Of a stretch of DNA of 64,000 nt, positions 28,549-37,057 are shown one piece after another. The number at the start of each line of letters is the position of its first letter. Position 1 is the stretch's first letter. The DNA is taken from contig NZ_QOHH01000003.1 of NCBI RefSeq assembly GCF_003319105.1, positions 372,001-436,000 of the forward strand, in the 5' to 3' direction. Origin of the DNA: Blastococcus sp. TF02-09 (GTDB lineage: Bacteria > Actinomycetota > Actinomycetes > Mycobacteriales > Geodermatophilaceae). A program made the position numbers and the translations under genes. Under the pieces are notes generated by a model. The model was not told where the DNA came from. It worked only from the letters and a program-made list of their open reading frames with translations, and ran no database searches.

Positions 28549-29358
28549 CTAGGCCCCCAGCTGGGCGAGCCCCGCCACCAATAGGGCCAGGATCCAGCTC
28601 GTGAACGTGCCGACGAGGAAGTACTCGGCAACCGTGTCGGGAGCGCCCACTGCCTGCGGGTCGTCGGCAGCTACCCGTGCACGGCCTTCTGGAGCACCCG
28701 TCGCCTCCCCGTCGGGCATGCCGGGGGATCCCGGCGGCCGGGGTGCGCGGATCTCTGGGAGCCGGAGGATCCCCTTGGCGGCGATGACCACGGCTGCTGC
28801 CGTCAGGTCCCCGGCCATCGCCAAGGCGAGGATGAAAGTTCGTTCGAGCGGACCGAGCCATCTGCCACCCTTGAGACTCGCTTCGCCGGCGGTCGGTGAC
28901 GTACCCGCCGCGGCGAGTACGCCCCGCACGAGACGATTGCCCGTTGTGAGCAGGAAGAGCGCGCCGACCAGCACGACGGCGCCGCGCTCGACTGACACCG
29001 AAGTCAGGCCGGAGAAGTCCAGGGCGTCGTACCAGCTCGCCACAGGTCCGTCGATGGCCGGGGCCAACGGCAGCAGGACCAGCGTGGAGCCGGCCATCAC
29101 GACCGCCGCGACGAGCCCGGTCCGCCCGTCCCGGTACAAGCGCTGGCTGCCGGTCACACCCCATACGGCAGCTGCCACCACACCGACGACGACGACCGTC
29201 GGCCAGGCGTCCGGACCGCAGCACCAGGCCAGGCCCAGGCTGCTCAGCGCACCGGCCAGCACTGCGGCGACCGTTCGAGACGAGGACGCCTCGTCGACCG
29301 ACCACCGAACGAGGTCGACGAGGGCGAGCGTCGCCAACAGGGTCACGACGAGGCTCAC
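28549..29358 (-). CDS. Membrane protein with DUF3307-like C-terminus, partner of SatD
   Basis: A 269-residue protein with about six or seven hydrophobic segments. The C-terminal half carries the pattern I associate with DUF3307 proteins: GGRWLGPLERTFILALAMAGDLTAAAVVIAAKGILRL, a soluble linker rich in Pro/Gly/Asp, then VAEYFLVGTFTSW. The N-terminal half is hydrophobic but less typical. DUF3307 and SatD genes are frequent neighbours, which strengthens both calls. The ATG overlaps the satD stop by 4 bases. Its stop codon TAG is part of the probable -10 hexamer of rnpB. Function unknown. Confidence 0.7.
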   Translation of the reverse strand: MSLVVTLLATLALVDLVRWSVDEASSSRTVAAVLAGALSSLGLAWCCGPDAWPTVVVVGVVAAAVWGVTGSQRLYRDGRTGLVAAVVMAGSTLVLLPLAPAIDGPVASWYDALDFSGLTSVSVERGAVVLVGALFLLTTGNRLVRGVLAAAGTSPTAGEASLKGGRWLGPLERTFILALAMAGDLTAAAVVIAAKGILRLPEIRAPRPPGSPGMPDGEATGAPEGRARVAADDPQAVGAPDTVAEYFLVGTFTSWILALLVAGLAQLGA

Positions 29359-30017
29359 GGTCGCCCGCCCGTTGCCAGAAGGTGAAGAGAGGCGGCGACC
29401 GTGTGCGCGCCGCTACGGCTAAGGGCCTGCGATACGGCCGACGGAACAACCCCCTCCCGCTCTGCGAGCTCCGCTTGCTCTACTCCCTGCACCACCCCGC
29501 GGGTAAGTCGGAGTTCTCGCGGACTCATCCGACCGAGCAGCTCGTCGCAGCACGACAGGTAGGCATTGACCGGACCGGCACCCAGGTCGGCGGGCGCCCC
29601 GTTGGGCGTCGCTGCGACATACCAGAGGCGGGTGCTGCGGGAGCGCGGTCGGTCCGACCGCTGCTTCGCCGTCGTGATCGCTTCGCGCGCAGCCCACCAT
29701 GCGGGGCCATCCTGTGAGATTGGCTGGCGGCTGTCGTCGAAGACCATGAACGGACCGGAGCCGAGGCCGTAACGAGTGTCGACCTCCGGCAGCAGGCTCA
29801 GCCGTACCAGCAAGGCGGCACGCACGGCGGTCGCGAGTTCGGCGAAGACGCCTTGGAATTCGTCGCCCACTGTGACGGCGAGACGCTGCAGCCCCGGCAC
29901 GTCGGCAGCGGTGTCCTCCAGGACCCGGAACACTCGTTCCTGCAGTGCTCGCCGGTCGGGATGTGAGCGGGAGGCGACGACGTCACCAATGAGGACGACG
30001 CCCTGATGATCAGCCAT
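29355..30017 (-). CDS. SatD family protein with C-terminal helix-turn-helix
   Basis: About 220 residues from ATG 30017 (MADHQGVVLIGDVVASR). The N-terminal VLIGDVVASRSHPDR, the VGDEFQGVF motif and the FMVFDDSRQPISQDGPAWW region are SatD-like; the core resembles a nucleotide-cyclase-type fold (VGDEFQG recalls a cyclase strand-turn). Residues about 165-215 form an HTH (AELAEREGVVPSAVSQALSR). SatD was named in an acid-tolerance locus of Streptococcus mutans; its activity is unknown. Base composition is lower in GC than neighbours, hinting at transfer. A GTG at 30041 is an alternative start, but lies inside the operator-like repeats. Confidence 0.75.
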   Translation of the reverse strand: MADHQGVVLIGDVVASRSHPDRRALQERVFRVLEDTAADVPGLQRLAVTVGDEFQGVFAELATAVRAALLVRLSLLPEVDTRYGLGSGPFMVFDDSRQPISQDGPAWWAAREAITTAKQRSDRPRSRSTRLWYVAATPNGAPADLGAGPVNAYLSCCDELLGRMSPRELRLTRGVVQGVEQAELAEREGVVPSAVSQALSRSGAHTVAASLHLLATGGRP

Positions 30018-30021
30018 CGTC

Positions 30022-30068
30022 TGATTCACGAGGTAAATCACATCATGTGTGAATCGGTTTGTAAATCA
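30022..30068. promoter_or_regulatory. AT-rich cluster of four TGATTyAC half-sites in front of satD
   Basis: Bases 30022-30040 read TGATTCACGAGGTAAATCA, a 19-base palindrome with seven of eight pairs matching. A second inverted GTGAATC is at 30049-30055 and an exact copy of GTAAATCA at 30061-30068. This is the least GC-rich spot in the window and covers the presumed satD promoter/ribosome region. Because SatD itself ends in an HTH, autoregulation is plausible but inferred. Confidence 0.6.
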
Positions 30069-30104
30069 TCCATCGTGTGACTTCCGAGTGCGTTCATGCT
30101 TTGC

Positions 30105-30824
30105 TCAGCCCCAGAAGAGGCGAAACCCGACCCGGCGGCCGCCGTCCTCCTCGAGGGTGGACATGTCCACGACCTGGCGCGCCTGCTCCGCGACCGGCTC
30201 GTCGGACAGCAGCTCCAGGTAGCGCCCGTGCTCCGACAGCGACGCGACCGCCAGCTCCACCGTGGCGCTGACGTCGACCTCGTGCGGCGGGTCGGTCATC
30301 TCCCCCACCGCGATGTACTGCACGCCGGTCCAGCGCTCCTCGGCGAGGTCCGGGAAGATCCACTCGTTGGCGGCGTCGGCCACCGCGTCGATCACCGACT
30401 GGCCCAGCGCCCGGTGGTCGGCGGAGTTCACGTACGCCGGCGAGACGCCCGGCGGGGTCCACGTCGCGCCGAAGTAGCCGGTGACGACGAGCTCCGGGCG
30501 GTGCCGGCGGATCGCCGCGGCCAGGTCGCGCCGCAGCTCCGGTCCGGCCACCAGCGTGCCGTCCCGGTGGTCGAGGAACTCCACCTCGGTCACCCCGACG
30601 ACGGCGGCCGAGCGCCGCTCCTCCTCCTCGCGCACCGAGCCCGCCTCGGCCGGGGGCACGCCCTCCATGCCGGCCTCACCGCGGGTCGCCAGCAGGTAGT
30701 GCACCTCCTTGCCGGCCGCGGTCCACACCGCGACGGCGGCGGCGAGGCCGTACTCGATGTCGTCGGGGTGCGCGGCCACGACGAGGGCGCGCTGCCAGTC
30801 GTCGGGCATGGGTGCAGAAGCCAT
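30105..30824 (-). CDS. PIG-L family deacetylase (LmbE-like)
   Basis: A 239-residue zinc-dependent N-acetylglucosamine-type deacetylase. The zinc motif AHPDD is at the N-terminus (ALVVAAHPDDIEYGLAAAV) and the third ligand probably in NSADHRALGQ; the catalytic Asp is in AHPDD. Relatives include MshB of mycothiol synthesis and Mca, but substrate here is undetermined; the family is large in actinobacteria. Next to a DoxX-like membrane gene on the same strand. ATG 30824 gives normal family length. Confidence 0.9.
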   Translation of the reverse strand: MASAPMPDDWQRALVVAAHPDDIEYGLAAAVAVWTAAGKEVHYLLATRGEAGMEGVPPAEAGSVREEEERRSAAVVGVTEVEFLDHRDGTLVAGPELRRDLAAAIRRHRPELVVTGYFGATWTPPGVSPAYVNSADHRALGQSVIDAVADAANEWIFPDLAEERWTGVQYIAVGEMTDPPHEVDVSATVELAVASLSEHGRYLELLSDEPVAEQARQVVDMSTLEEDGGRRVGFRLFWG

Positions 30825-30863
30825 GGCGCGAGTCTCGCCCGGCCGGCGCTGCCAGACGACCCC

Positions 30864-31223
30864 TCAGCGCCCGCGGGCCACCCGGAGCGCGGCACCGATG
30901 AGCGGCAGCTGCAACGGCAGGCGCACGGTCGCGACGGCCAGGGGCACCGGCTCGTTCGGCACGGCGCGGAAGGTGTGCAGGTGGGCCGGCACGAACGCGG
31001 CGAACAGCCCGGCGGCGGCCCATCCGCCGGCCCGCCGGGTGGCCGGGGCGGCGAGCAGCGCCGCGGCGCCCAGCTCGGCCGCGCCGCTGGCCAGCACCCA
31101 GGTCCGGGCGTCCCCCAGCTCCGGGGGCACCAGCCACTCGTAGATGCGCGGCCGGACCAGGTGCAGCGCCCCGGCACCGCCGAGCATCGCGGCCAGCCAG
31201 GTGTGGGTGCTCGGGAGCCTCAT
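30864..31223 (-). CDS. DoxX/MauE-like small membrane protein
   Basis: A 119-residue protein with four hydrophobic helices and the typical DoxX-like order: LAAMLGGAGALHLVRPRIYEWLVP, then AAELGAAALLAAPATRRAGGWAAAGLFAAFVPAHLHTF, with PLQLPLIGAAL at the end. Family function is uncertain; some members act with quinone or sulfur metabolism. It stands 39 bases ahead of the deacetylase gene on the same strand and diverges from the TauE gene by 23 bases. Confidence 0.75.
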   Translation of the reverse strand: MRLPSTHTWLAAMLGGAGALHLVRPRIYEWLVPPELGDARTWVLASGAAELGAAALLAAPATRRAGGWAAAGLFAAFVPAHLHTFRAVPNEPVPLAVATVRLPLQLPLIGAALRVARGR

Positions 31224-31246
31224 CGGCCCACCGTAGGTTGACCGCC

Positions 31247-32005
31247 GTGTCCGCCCTCGACCTGGTCATCGCCGCGGCGGTGGCGCTGCTCGCCGGCGGG
31301 GTCAACTCCATCGCCGGCGGCGGCTCGCTGATCCTCTTCCCGACCCTGGTGGCGCTCGGCCTGGGCACCGTCGCGGCCAACGTCACCAACTCCGTCGCGC
31401 AGTGGCCGGGCTACCTGGGCGGGGTGGCCGGCTTCCGCGCCGAGTACGCCGGCCAGCGCCGCCGGCTGCTGCGTCTGGGCGCCGTCGCCGTCCTCGGCGG
31501 GACGACGGGCAGCGTCCTCCTGCTGACCACGCCGTCCGAGGCCTTCGACGTCGTCGTCCCGGTGCTGGTGCTGCTGGCCAGCTCCCTGCTGGCGGTCCAG
31601 CCGCTGCTCAACCGCCGGCTCCGGCGCACCCAGCGGGACGACGCCGACGTCCGCGATCCCCGCTGGCTGTACGTGGCGCTGTTCCTGGCCACCGTCTACG
31701 GCGGCTACTTCGGGGGCGCGCTCGGCGTCATCCTCGTCGGCGTGCTGGGCCTGGCGCTGAACCGGCTGCCGCTGGCCAACGCGCTCAAGTCCGCGATCTC
31801 GGCGGTCACCGCAACGGTCACCGTCGTCATCTTCGGGCTCTTCGGCGACGTCCACTGGGGCGTGGTCACGGTCGCGGCGCCGGCCAGCCTGCTGGGGGGC
31901 TTCCTCGGCGCGCGCATCGCCACCCGCATCCCGGCGACGGCGCTGCGCATCCTCATCGTCGCCTTCGGCGTGGCCGTCTCGGTCTACCTCTTCGCCCGCG
32001 CGTGA
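31247..32005 (+). CDS. TauE/SafE family anion transporter
   Basis: A 252-residue membrane protein with about eight helices. Family motifs in helix 1-2 (AGGVNSIAGGGSLILFPTL) and helix 5 (GGYFGGALGVILVGVLG) are the two-fold repeated Gly-rich segments of the sulfite/sulfonate exporters. The role is export or import of sulfur-containing anions or organic acids; direction cannot be told. GTG 31247 is used; TTG 31238 is an alternative. Confidence 0.88.
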   Translation: MSALDLVIAAAVALLAGGVNSIAGGGSLILFPTLVALGLGTVAANVTNSVAQWPGYLGGVAGFRAEYAGQRRRLLRLGAVAVLGGTTGSVLLLTTPSEAFDVVVPVLVLLASSLLAVQPLLNRRLRRTQRDDADVRDPRWLYVALFLATVYGGYFGGALGVILVGVLGLALNRLPLANALKSAISAVTATVTVVIFGLFGDVHWGVVTVAAPASLLGGFLGARIATRIPATALRILIVAFGVAVSVYLFARA

Positions 32006-32076
32006 GACCTACCCCGATGGGGGTGGGGTCGCGTGGCGGGATCCATGGGCGGCACCGAACGGTCGATGAACGGTCC

Positions 32077-34332
32077 ATGCCCGACGCGCGAGCCCGCCTC
32101 CTGCCCGGATCGCCGCGGACCGCGCTGGCGTGCGTCGGCCTGGCCGCGGCCGGCTCCGTCGCGGTCGGCATCGCACCGCCCGGCGCGGGCAGCGGCCCCC
32201 GTCCGCTCGCCGGGCTGTTCGGCGTCCTGCTGTGCGCAGCCCTCGCCACCGTTCTGGTCTGGCGGGCGCGCCAGGTGCACCACGAGCGCACCGTGTGGAG
32301 TCGCATCGCCCTGGGCACGATTGTGTCCGCATCCGGGATCGTCGTCGCCATCGTGCTCTCCCTGATCCCGGCAACCCGGACCTTCGCCTTCGCGACGGCG
32401 ATGTGGGCCCCGGTGCTCGCCTTCCCGATCATGTACGGCGGGCTGGTGCGCTGGAACCGGTACAGCACCAGCCTCGGCGACCCCAACGACCTGATGAACG
32501 GCATGTCCGGCGTCCTCGCGGTCGTCGCGGCCCTCAACCTGGTGCTGGCCCATGGCGATGTCCTCGACTCGAGCCCGTGGTGGCAGATCCAGCCGCTGGT
32601 CGCCCAGGTCGCGGCCGGCTTCGTCCTCGTCGGAACAGCCCTGACCCTGCCGTTCATCGGGGCGATGGGCCGCGACCCGCGCACCTGGTTGGTCGTCGTC
32701 GCGCTCGGCACCGGGCTGGCAGCGAGTGCCCTGGCCCTGTTCAGCGACGAGCCACCCACCGGCTGGACCGCACTCATCGGTCCGGCCGGGCCGATGTGCC
32801 TGGCCGTCGCCGCTGTGCTGCAGCCGGCCCGCACCGTGCCGCAGCCGGCCGATGCGAAGGCCTCGACCATCGGCTCGTTCACCGTGGTCGCCGCCTCCAC
32901 GTCCATCCTCCTGCTCGCCATGCTGGTGGACGGGGCAGGTGCCGCGACCGCGTGCGCCGCGCTGGCGGCGCTGGGTGCCAGCGTCCGGATGCTGGCCAAC
33001 GTCCGCGAGCTGTCGCAACTGGCGGTCAGCAGGCGCGAGGCGCTCACCGACGAGCTGACCGGGCTGCCCAACCGCCGCGCCGTGCTGCGCCGCATCGAGG
33101 CGCTCTCGGCCGAGGGTGCGCCGGTGGCCCTGGCGTTGCTCGACCTCGACAAGTTCAAGGAGGTCAACGACGCCTTGGGCCACAGCTCAGGAGACCACCT
33201 GCTGCGCCTGGTGGCCCAGCGCCTGGAGACGGCGCTGCGGGCCGGTGACCTGCTGGGCCGCCTCGGTGGGGACGAGTTCGCCGTCGTCGCCGTGCTCGAT
33301 GGCGACGTCCCCGCGGACGAGGCCGGTCTCGCCCTGGGCCGGCGCCTGCACGACCGGCTCGCGCAGCCGTTCCCGCTCGACGGCATGTCCGTGCACTGCT
33401 CCGCGAGCATCGGCGTGACCACCAGCACCGAGGACGGCCGGCGCCCCAGCGTGCTGCTGCGCCGCGCCGACGTCACGATGTACGACGCCAAGCGCTCCGG
33501 CTCGGGCGTCGCCCTCTACGACCCCGCCGTCCACTCCGACAGCAGCGGGCACCTGGCCCTGGTCGAGCAGCTGCGTACCGCGCTGACCACCGATCAGCTC
33601 GTGCTGCACCACCAGCCGCAGCTCGACATCACCGACGGTCGGGTCGTCGGCGTGGAGTGCCTCGTCCGGTGGACGCACCCGGAGCGCGGGCTGATCCCGC
33701 CGGCCCAGTTCCTGCCCCTGGCCGAGGTGCACGGGCTGATGGGGCCGCTCACCGAACGCGTGCTGGAGTCGGCGATAGCCCAGGCGGCCGACTGGCGCGG
33801 ACGCGGGTTGGACCTTCGCGTCTCGGTCAACCTCTCGGCCAGCAATCTGCTGGACACCGGCCTGCCCGCGCGGCTGGCCGAGCTGCTGACCCGGCACGAG
33901 GTGCCGCCGCGCTCGGTCGTCCTCGAAGTGACCGAGACCGTGCTGCTGACCGACCCCGAGCGCAGCCTCGCCGTCGTCGCCGACCTCGCCGCGCTCGGCG
34001 TCTCGGTGAGCATCGACGACTTTGGCACCGGCTACTCGTCGCTGGCGTACCTGCGCGACCTGCCGGTCACCGAGCTGAAGCTCGACCGGTCGTTCACCAC
34101 CGACCTGTGCACCGACCGGCGCACCGAGGCGATCATCGCCAGCACCATCGACCTGGCACACCGACTGGGCCTCGGCGTCGTCGCCGAGGGGGTGGAGGAC
34201 GACGAGACCCTCGCCCACCTCCGCACGCTCGGCTGCGACACCAGCCAGGGGTTCCTGCACTCCCCCGCCCTGCCCGCACCGGTCCTCGAGCGCTGGCTCC
34301 TCGAGCGGGAGGCAGCGCCCGCGGCCGGGTGA
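32077..34332 (+). CDS. Membrane GGDEF-EAL protein (c-di-GMP turnover)
   Basis: 751 residues from ATG 32077. The first 310 residues hold eight to ten hydrophobic helices of an unassigned membrane sensor. The GGDEF domain (about 325-490) has DELTGLPNRRAVLRR, intact GGDEF at 397-401 and the I-site R388-D391. The EAL domain (about 500-745) shows VECLVRW in place of EALxR (Ala to Cys, catalytic Glu, Leu and Arg kept), VNLSASNL, LEVTETVLL, DDFGTGYSSLAYL, KLDRSF, AEGVED and SQGF. Both catalytic sites look complete. The start is uncertain; an ATG at 32018 would add 20 polar residues. Confidence 0.9.
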   Translation: MPDARARLLPGSPRTALACVGLAAAGSVAVGIAPPGAGSGPRPLAGLFGVLLCAALATVLVWRARQVHHERTVWSRIALGTIVSASGIVVAIVLSLIPATRTFAFATAMWAPVLAFPIMYGGLVRWNRYSTSLGDPNDLMNGMSGVLAVVAALNLVLAHGDVLDSSPWWQIQPLVAQVAAGFVLVGTALTLPFIGAMGRDPRTWLVVVALGTGLAASALALFSDEPPTGWTALIGPAGPMCLAVAAVLQPARTVPQPADAKASTIGSFTVVAASTSILLLAMLVDGAGAATACAALAALGASVRMLANVRELSQLAVSRREALTDELTGLPNRRAVLRRIEALSAEGAPVALALLDLDKFKEVNDALGHSSGDHLLRLVAQRLETALRAGDLLGRLGGDEFAVVAVLDGDVPADEAGLALGRRLHDRLAQPFPLDGMSVHCSASIGVTTSTEDGRRPSVLLRRADVTMYDAKRSGSGVALYDPAVHSDSSGHLALVEQLRTALTTDQLVLHHQPQLDITDGRVVGVECLVRWTHPERGLIPPAQFLPLAEVHGLMGPLTERVLESAIAQAADWRGRGLDLRVSVNLSASNLLDTGLPARLAELLTRHEVPPRSVVLEVTETVLLTDPERSLAVVADLAALGVSVSIDDFGTGYSSLAYLRDLPVTELKLDRSFTTDLCTDRRTEAIIASTIDLAHRLGLGVVAEGVEDDETLAHLRTLGCDTSQGFLHSPALPAPVLERWLLEREAAPAAG

Positions 34333-34333
34333 G

Positions 34334-35425
34334 CTAACGCAGGTGTGCGGTGTCGTTGACCAGCCGCACCGACGTCCGGCCGTCGGAGGACCACGCGACG
34401 GTGCACAGCGAGGCCGCCTGCAGGTACACGCGGTGGACGACGTCGTCGCCCGCGCCCAGGCCGGCGGCGAGCATCAGCTTGATCGGCGTCACGTGGCTCA
34501 CCAGCAGCACCGACCGCCCGGCGCAGCGGTCGAGGATGCGCCGGCGCGCGCGGGCGACCCGGGCGCTGACGTCCGCGATCGACTCGCCACCGGGGGCCGC
34601 CACCGTCGGGTCGGTCATGAACCGGCGGACGGCGAGCGGATACCGCTCGAGCGCCTCCGCGCCGGTCAGCCCCTCCAGGTCGCCGAAGTCCAGCTCGACC
34701 AGGTCGTCGTCCAGCTCGACGGGCAGCCCCAGCACGCCGCCGACGATCTCCGCGGTCTCACGGGTGCGCCGCAGCGGCGAGGCCACGATCACCTCGATGC
34801 CCAGCTCCGCGACGCGGGAGGCGGCGGCCTCGGCCTCGGCCCGGCCGGTCAGCGACAACGGCAGGTCGTTACGGCCGCTGTAACGACGCTCGGGGGTGTG
34901 CTCGGTCTGCCCGTGCCGGAGCAGGTGGGTCACGGTGGTGACGACGGGCGCCGGCTCCTCCGGCTGCACGTCGGACTCGGTGACCGAGGGCTCGGCGGCG
35001 GCGTCCCGGTGGACCGGCTTGCCGTCCATCGCGCTGTTGGCCAGGGCGTCGGCCGCACCGTTCTGCGCCCGGGGCACCCAGGTGTAGCGGACCCCGCCCA
35101 GCCGGCCCGCGATGGCGCGGGCCTGCAGCGCGAGCTGCCGCATGTCCGGGTGCTTGATCTGCCACCGGCCCGACATCTGCTCGACGACGAGCTTGGAGTC
35201 CATCCGGACCTCGACCTCGGCCGAGGCGTCGAGGTCGAGCGCTGCCTGCAGCCCGGCGACCAGCCCGCCGTACTCCGCGACGTTGTTGGTGGCCCGGCCC
35301 ACGGACGCGGCCCGCTCGGCCAGCACCGTGCCGGTTTCGGCGTCCCGCACCAGCGCGCCGTAACCGGCCGGACCCGGGTTGCCCCGCGAGCCCCCGTCTG
35401 CCTCGACGATGAACCGGCGGGTCAC
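34334..35425 (-). CDS. Bifunctional RNase HI / alpha-ribazole phosphatase-like protein
   Basis: 363 residues, related to M. tuberculosis Rv2228c. Residues 1-135 are RNase HI with the DEDD set: D in EADGGSRGNPG, E in NNVAEYGG, D in RMDSKLV, D in GAADALAN; it cleaves RNA in RNA:DNA hybrids. A 25-residue acidic linker leads to a histidine phosphatase domain (about 165-363) with LLRHGQTEHT, SPLRRTRET, ELDFGDLEG and LLVSHVTPIK, resembling CobC and phosphoglycerate mutase. The start GTG 35425 overlaps the upstream stop as GTGA. Third gene of the nif3 operon. Confidence 0.93.
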   Translation of the reverse strand: MTRRFIVEADGGSRGNPGPAGYGALVRDAETGTVLAERAASVGRATNNVAEYGGLVAGLQAALDLDASAEVEVRMDSKLVVEQMSGRWQIKHPDMRQLALQARAIAGRLGGVRYTWVPRAQNGAADALANSAMDGKPVHRDAAAEPSVTESDVQPEEPAPVVTTVTHLLRHGQTEHTPERRYSGRNDLPLSLTGRAEAEAAASRVAELGIEVIVASPLRRTRETAEIVGGVLGLPVELDDDLVELDFGDLEGLTGAEALERYPLAVRRFMTDPTVAAPGGESIADVSARVARARRRILDRCAGRSVLLVSHVTPIKLMLAAGLGAGDDVVHRVYLQAASLCTVAWSSDGRTSVRLVNDTAHLR

Positions 35426-36162
35426 AGCCCGGACTCGGCGGTCCGCACCAGGATCCGGCCGCAGTTCTCGCACCGCACGACCTCGTGGGGGTCGGCGTTG
35501 CGGACGGCGGCAAGCTCGCGCCCGTTGAGCTCGATGCGGCACCCCTGGCAGGCGCGGGCCTGCAGCATCGCCGCGCCGGTGCTCCCGGTCTGCGCCCGGA
35601 TCCGGTCGTACAGCGACAGCAACGGCGCGGAGATGCCCTCGGCGATCGCGGCCCGGGCGGTCTCGTGCCGGGCGGTCCCGTCGGCGATGTCGGCCAGCGC
35701 GTCGTCGCGCCGCTGCTCGGCCCGCTCCCGCGCCTCCCGCGCCTCCTGCACCGCCTGCTGGGCCGAGGCGAGCGCGGACTCCGCCGTCTCCAGCCGCTCC
35801 ATGAGCTCGAGCTCCTGGTCCTCCAGGTCGGCCTGGCGGCGGGCGAGGGACTCCATCTCGTGCTGGAGGCCGGTCATCTCCTTGGGCGTCGCGCTGCCGG
35901 AGTCCAGCCGCTGCTGGTCGCGGGCGGCGCGCTGCCGCACGGTGTCGACGTCGGACTCCAGCCGGCGGACCTCGCGGGTCAGGTCCTTCGCCTCGGTCTC
36001 GGCGCGGACGACGTCGGCGGAGCGCTCCCGCTCGGACTCCTCGGCGGCCTCCACCGCGGCGACCTCCGGCAGCGTCCGCCTGCGGTGCGCCAGCTGGGTC
36101 AGCGCGACGTCCTCGGCCGCGAGATCCAGGAGCTTCTGCTGCTCGAAATGGTCGACCTTCAC
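35422..36162 (-). CDS. C4-type zinc ribbon protein with long coiled coil
   Basis: 246 residues from GTG 36162 (VKVDHFEQQKLLDLAAEDVAL). Residues 10-190 are almost pure charged heptads forming an antiparallel coiled coil; the end has a zinc ribbon with CQGC and CENC pairs. Homologous to Rv2229c and to CT398-like proteins; possibly a secretion or nucleic-acid tether, but the function is unknown. Both ends overlap neighbours by 4 bases (GTGA with nif3 upstream and the RNase H gene downstream), so the three are one transcription unit. Confidence 0.9.
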   Translation of the reverse strand: MKVDHFEQQKLLDLAAEDVALTQLAHRRRTLPEVAAVEAAEESERERSADVVRAETEAKDLTREVRRLESDVDTVRQRAARDQQRLDSGSATPKEMTGLQHEMESLARRQADLEDQELELMERLETAESALASAQQAVQEAREARERAEQRRDDALADIADGTARHETARAAIAEGISAPLLSLYDRIRAQTGSTGAAMLQARACQGCRIELNGRELAAVRNADPHEVVRCENCGRILVRTAESGL

Positions 36163-36980
36163 GACGAGGAACCTACCGAGAGGCTCCACGGATCGGTGCG
36201 CCGCCGGGACACGGCCACCTCCACCGCCCCGGCGAGGTCGTCGCGCAGCGCTGCCGCGGCCACCGGCAGCCAGGGCCACTCGCTGGCGAAGTGGGCGACG
36301 TCGCAGAGCGCGGGCCCGGCGACCTCCAGCGCGTCGGAGGCCGGGTGGTGCTTGAGGTCACTCGTCAGCAGCACGTCGGCCCCGGCGGCGGCCGCGGCCG
36401 GCAGCAGCGAGCCGCCGCTCCCCCCGCACACCGCCACCCGGCGCACCGTGCGGTCGAGGTCCCCGGCCACCCGCACGCCCCCGGCGGTGGCCGGCAGCAC
36501 CTCGGCCGCCCGCGCGGCGAACTCGCGCAGGGTGAGCGGCCCGGGCAGCTCCCCCACCCGGCCCAGGCCCGCATCCGGCCGGCCGGGCACCGGCTCCAGC
36601 GGCACGGCGCCGGAGAGCCCCAGGACGTCGGCGAGCGCGGCGTTGACGCCGGTGCCCGGTGCGCGGTCGGCGTTGGTGTGCGCGACGAACAGCCCGGCGC
36701 CGGCGCGGACGAGCCGGTGCACCAGCCGGCCCTTGGGGTCGCCGGCGGGCACCCCGTGCACGGGCGACAGGAACAGCGGGTGGTGGGTGACGAGCAGGTC
36801 CGCACCGCCCTCGACCACCTCGTCGACCACCGCGGCGGTCGGGTCGACGGCGAACAGCACCCGGCGCACCGGCTCGTCGCGGTCCCCGCAGACCAGCCCG
36901 ACGGCGTCCCAGCCCTCGGCCAGGGCGGGGTCGTAGCGCGCCTCGAGGGCCTCGATCACGTTCCCCAGCAGCACCGTCAC
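36159..36980 (-). CDS. Nif3-like dinuclear metal centre protein
   Basis: 273 residues, a YbgI/Nif3 (GTP cyclohydrolase-like) protein forming hexameric rings. Metal-binding histidines are in VTHHPLFL and the later LFVAHTNAD and CDVAHFASEWP segments; the LEARYDPALAEGWDAVGL and RVLFAVDPTAAVVDEVVEGGADLLV stretches are family signatures. Its biochemical role is unclear; it is widely conserved. First gene of a three-gene operon (GTG 36980) divergent from the FUSC transporter gene over 77 bases. Confidence 0.93.
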   Translation of the reverse strand: MTVLLGNVIEALEARYDPALAEGWDAVGLVCGDRDEPVRRVLFAVDPTAAVVDEVVEGGADLLVTHHPLFLSPVHGVPAGDPKGRLVHRLVRAGAGLFVAHTNADRAPGTGVNAALADVLGLSGAVPLEPVPGRPDAGLGRVGELPGPLTLREFAARAAEVLPATAGGVRVAGDLDRTVRRVAVCGGSGGSLLPAAAAAGADVLLTSDLKHHPASDALEVAGPALCDVAHFASEWPWLPVAAAALRDDLAGAVEVAVSRRRTDPWSLSVGSSS

Positions 36981-37057
36981 GCCGGGGACTGTAGGCGGGC
37001 GGCCGGATCCCCCCGGCCCGACGGGGACGCCCGGACCGTCGGTGCCAAGCTGTCGAG

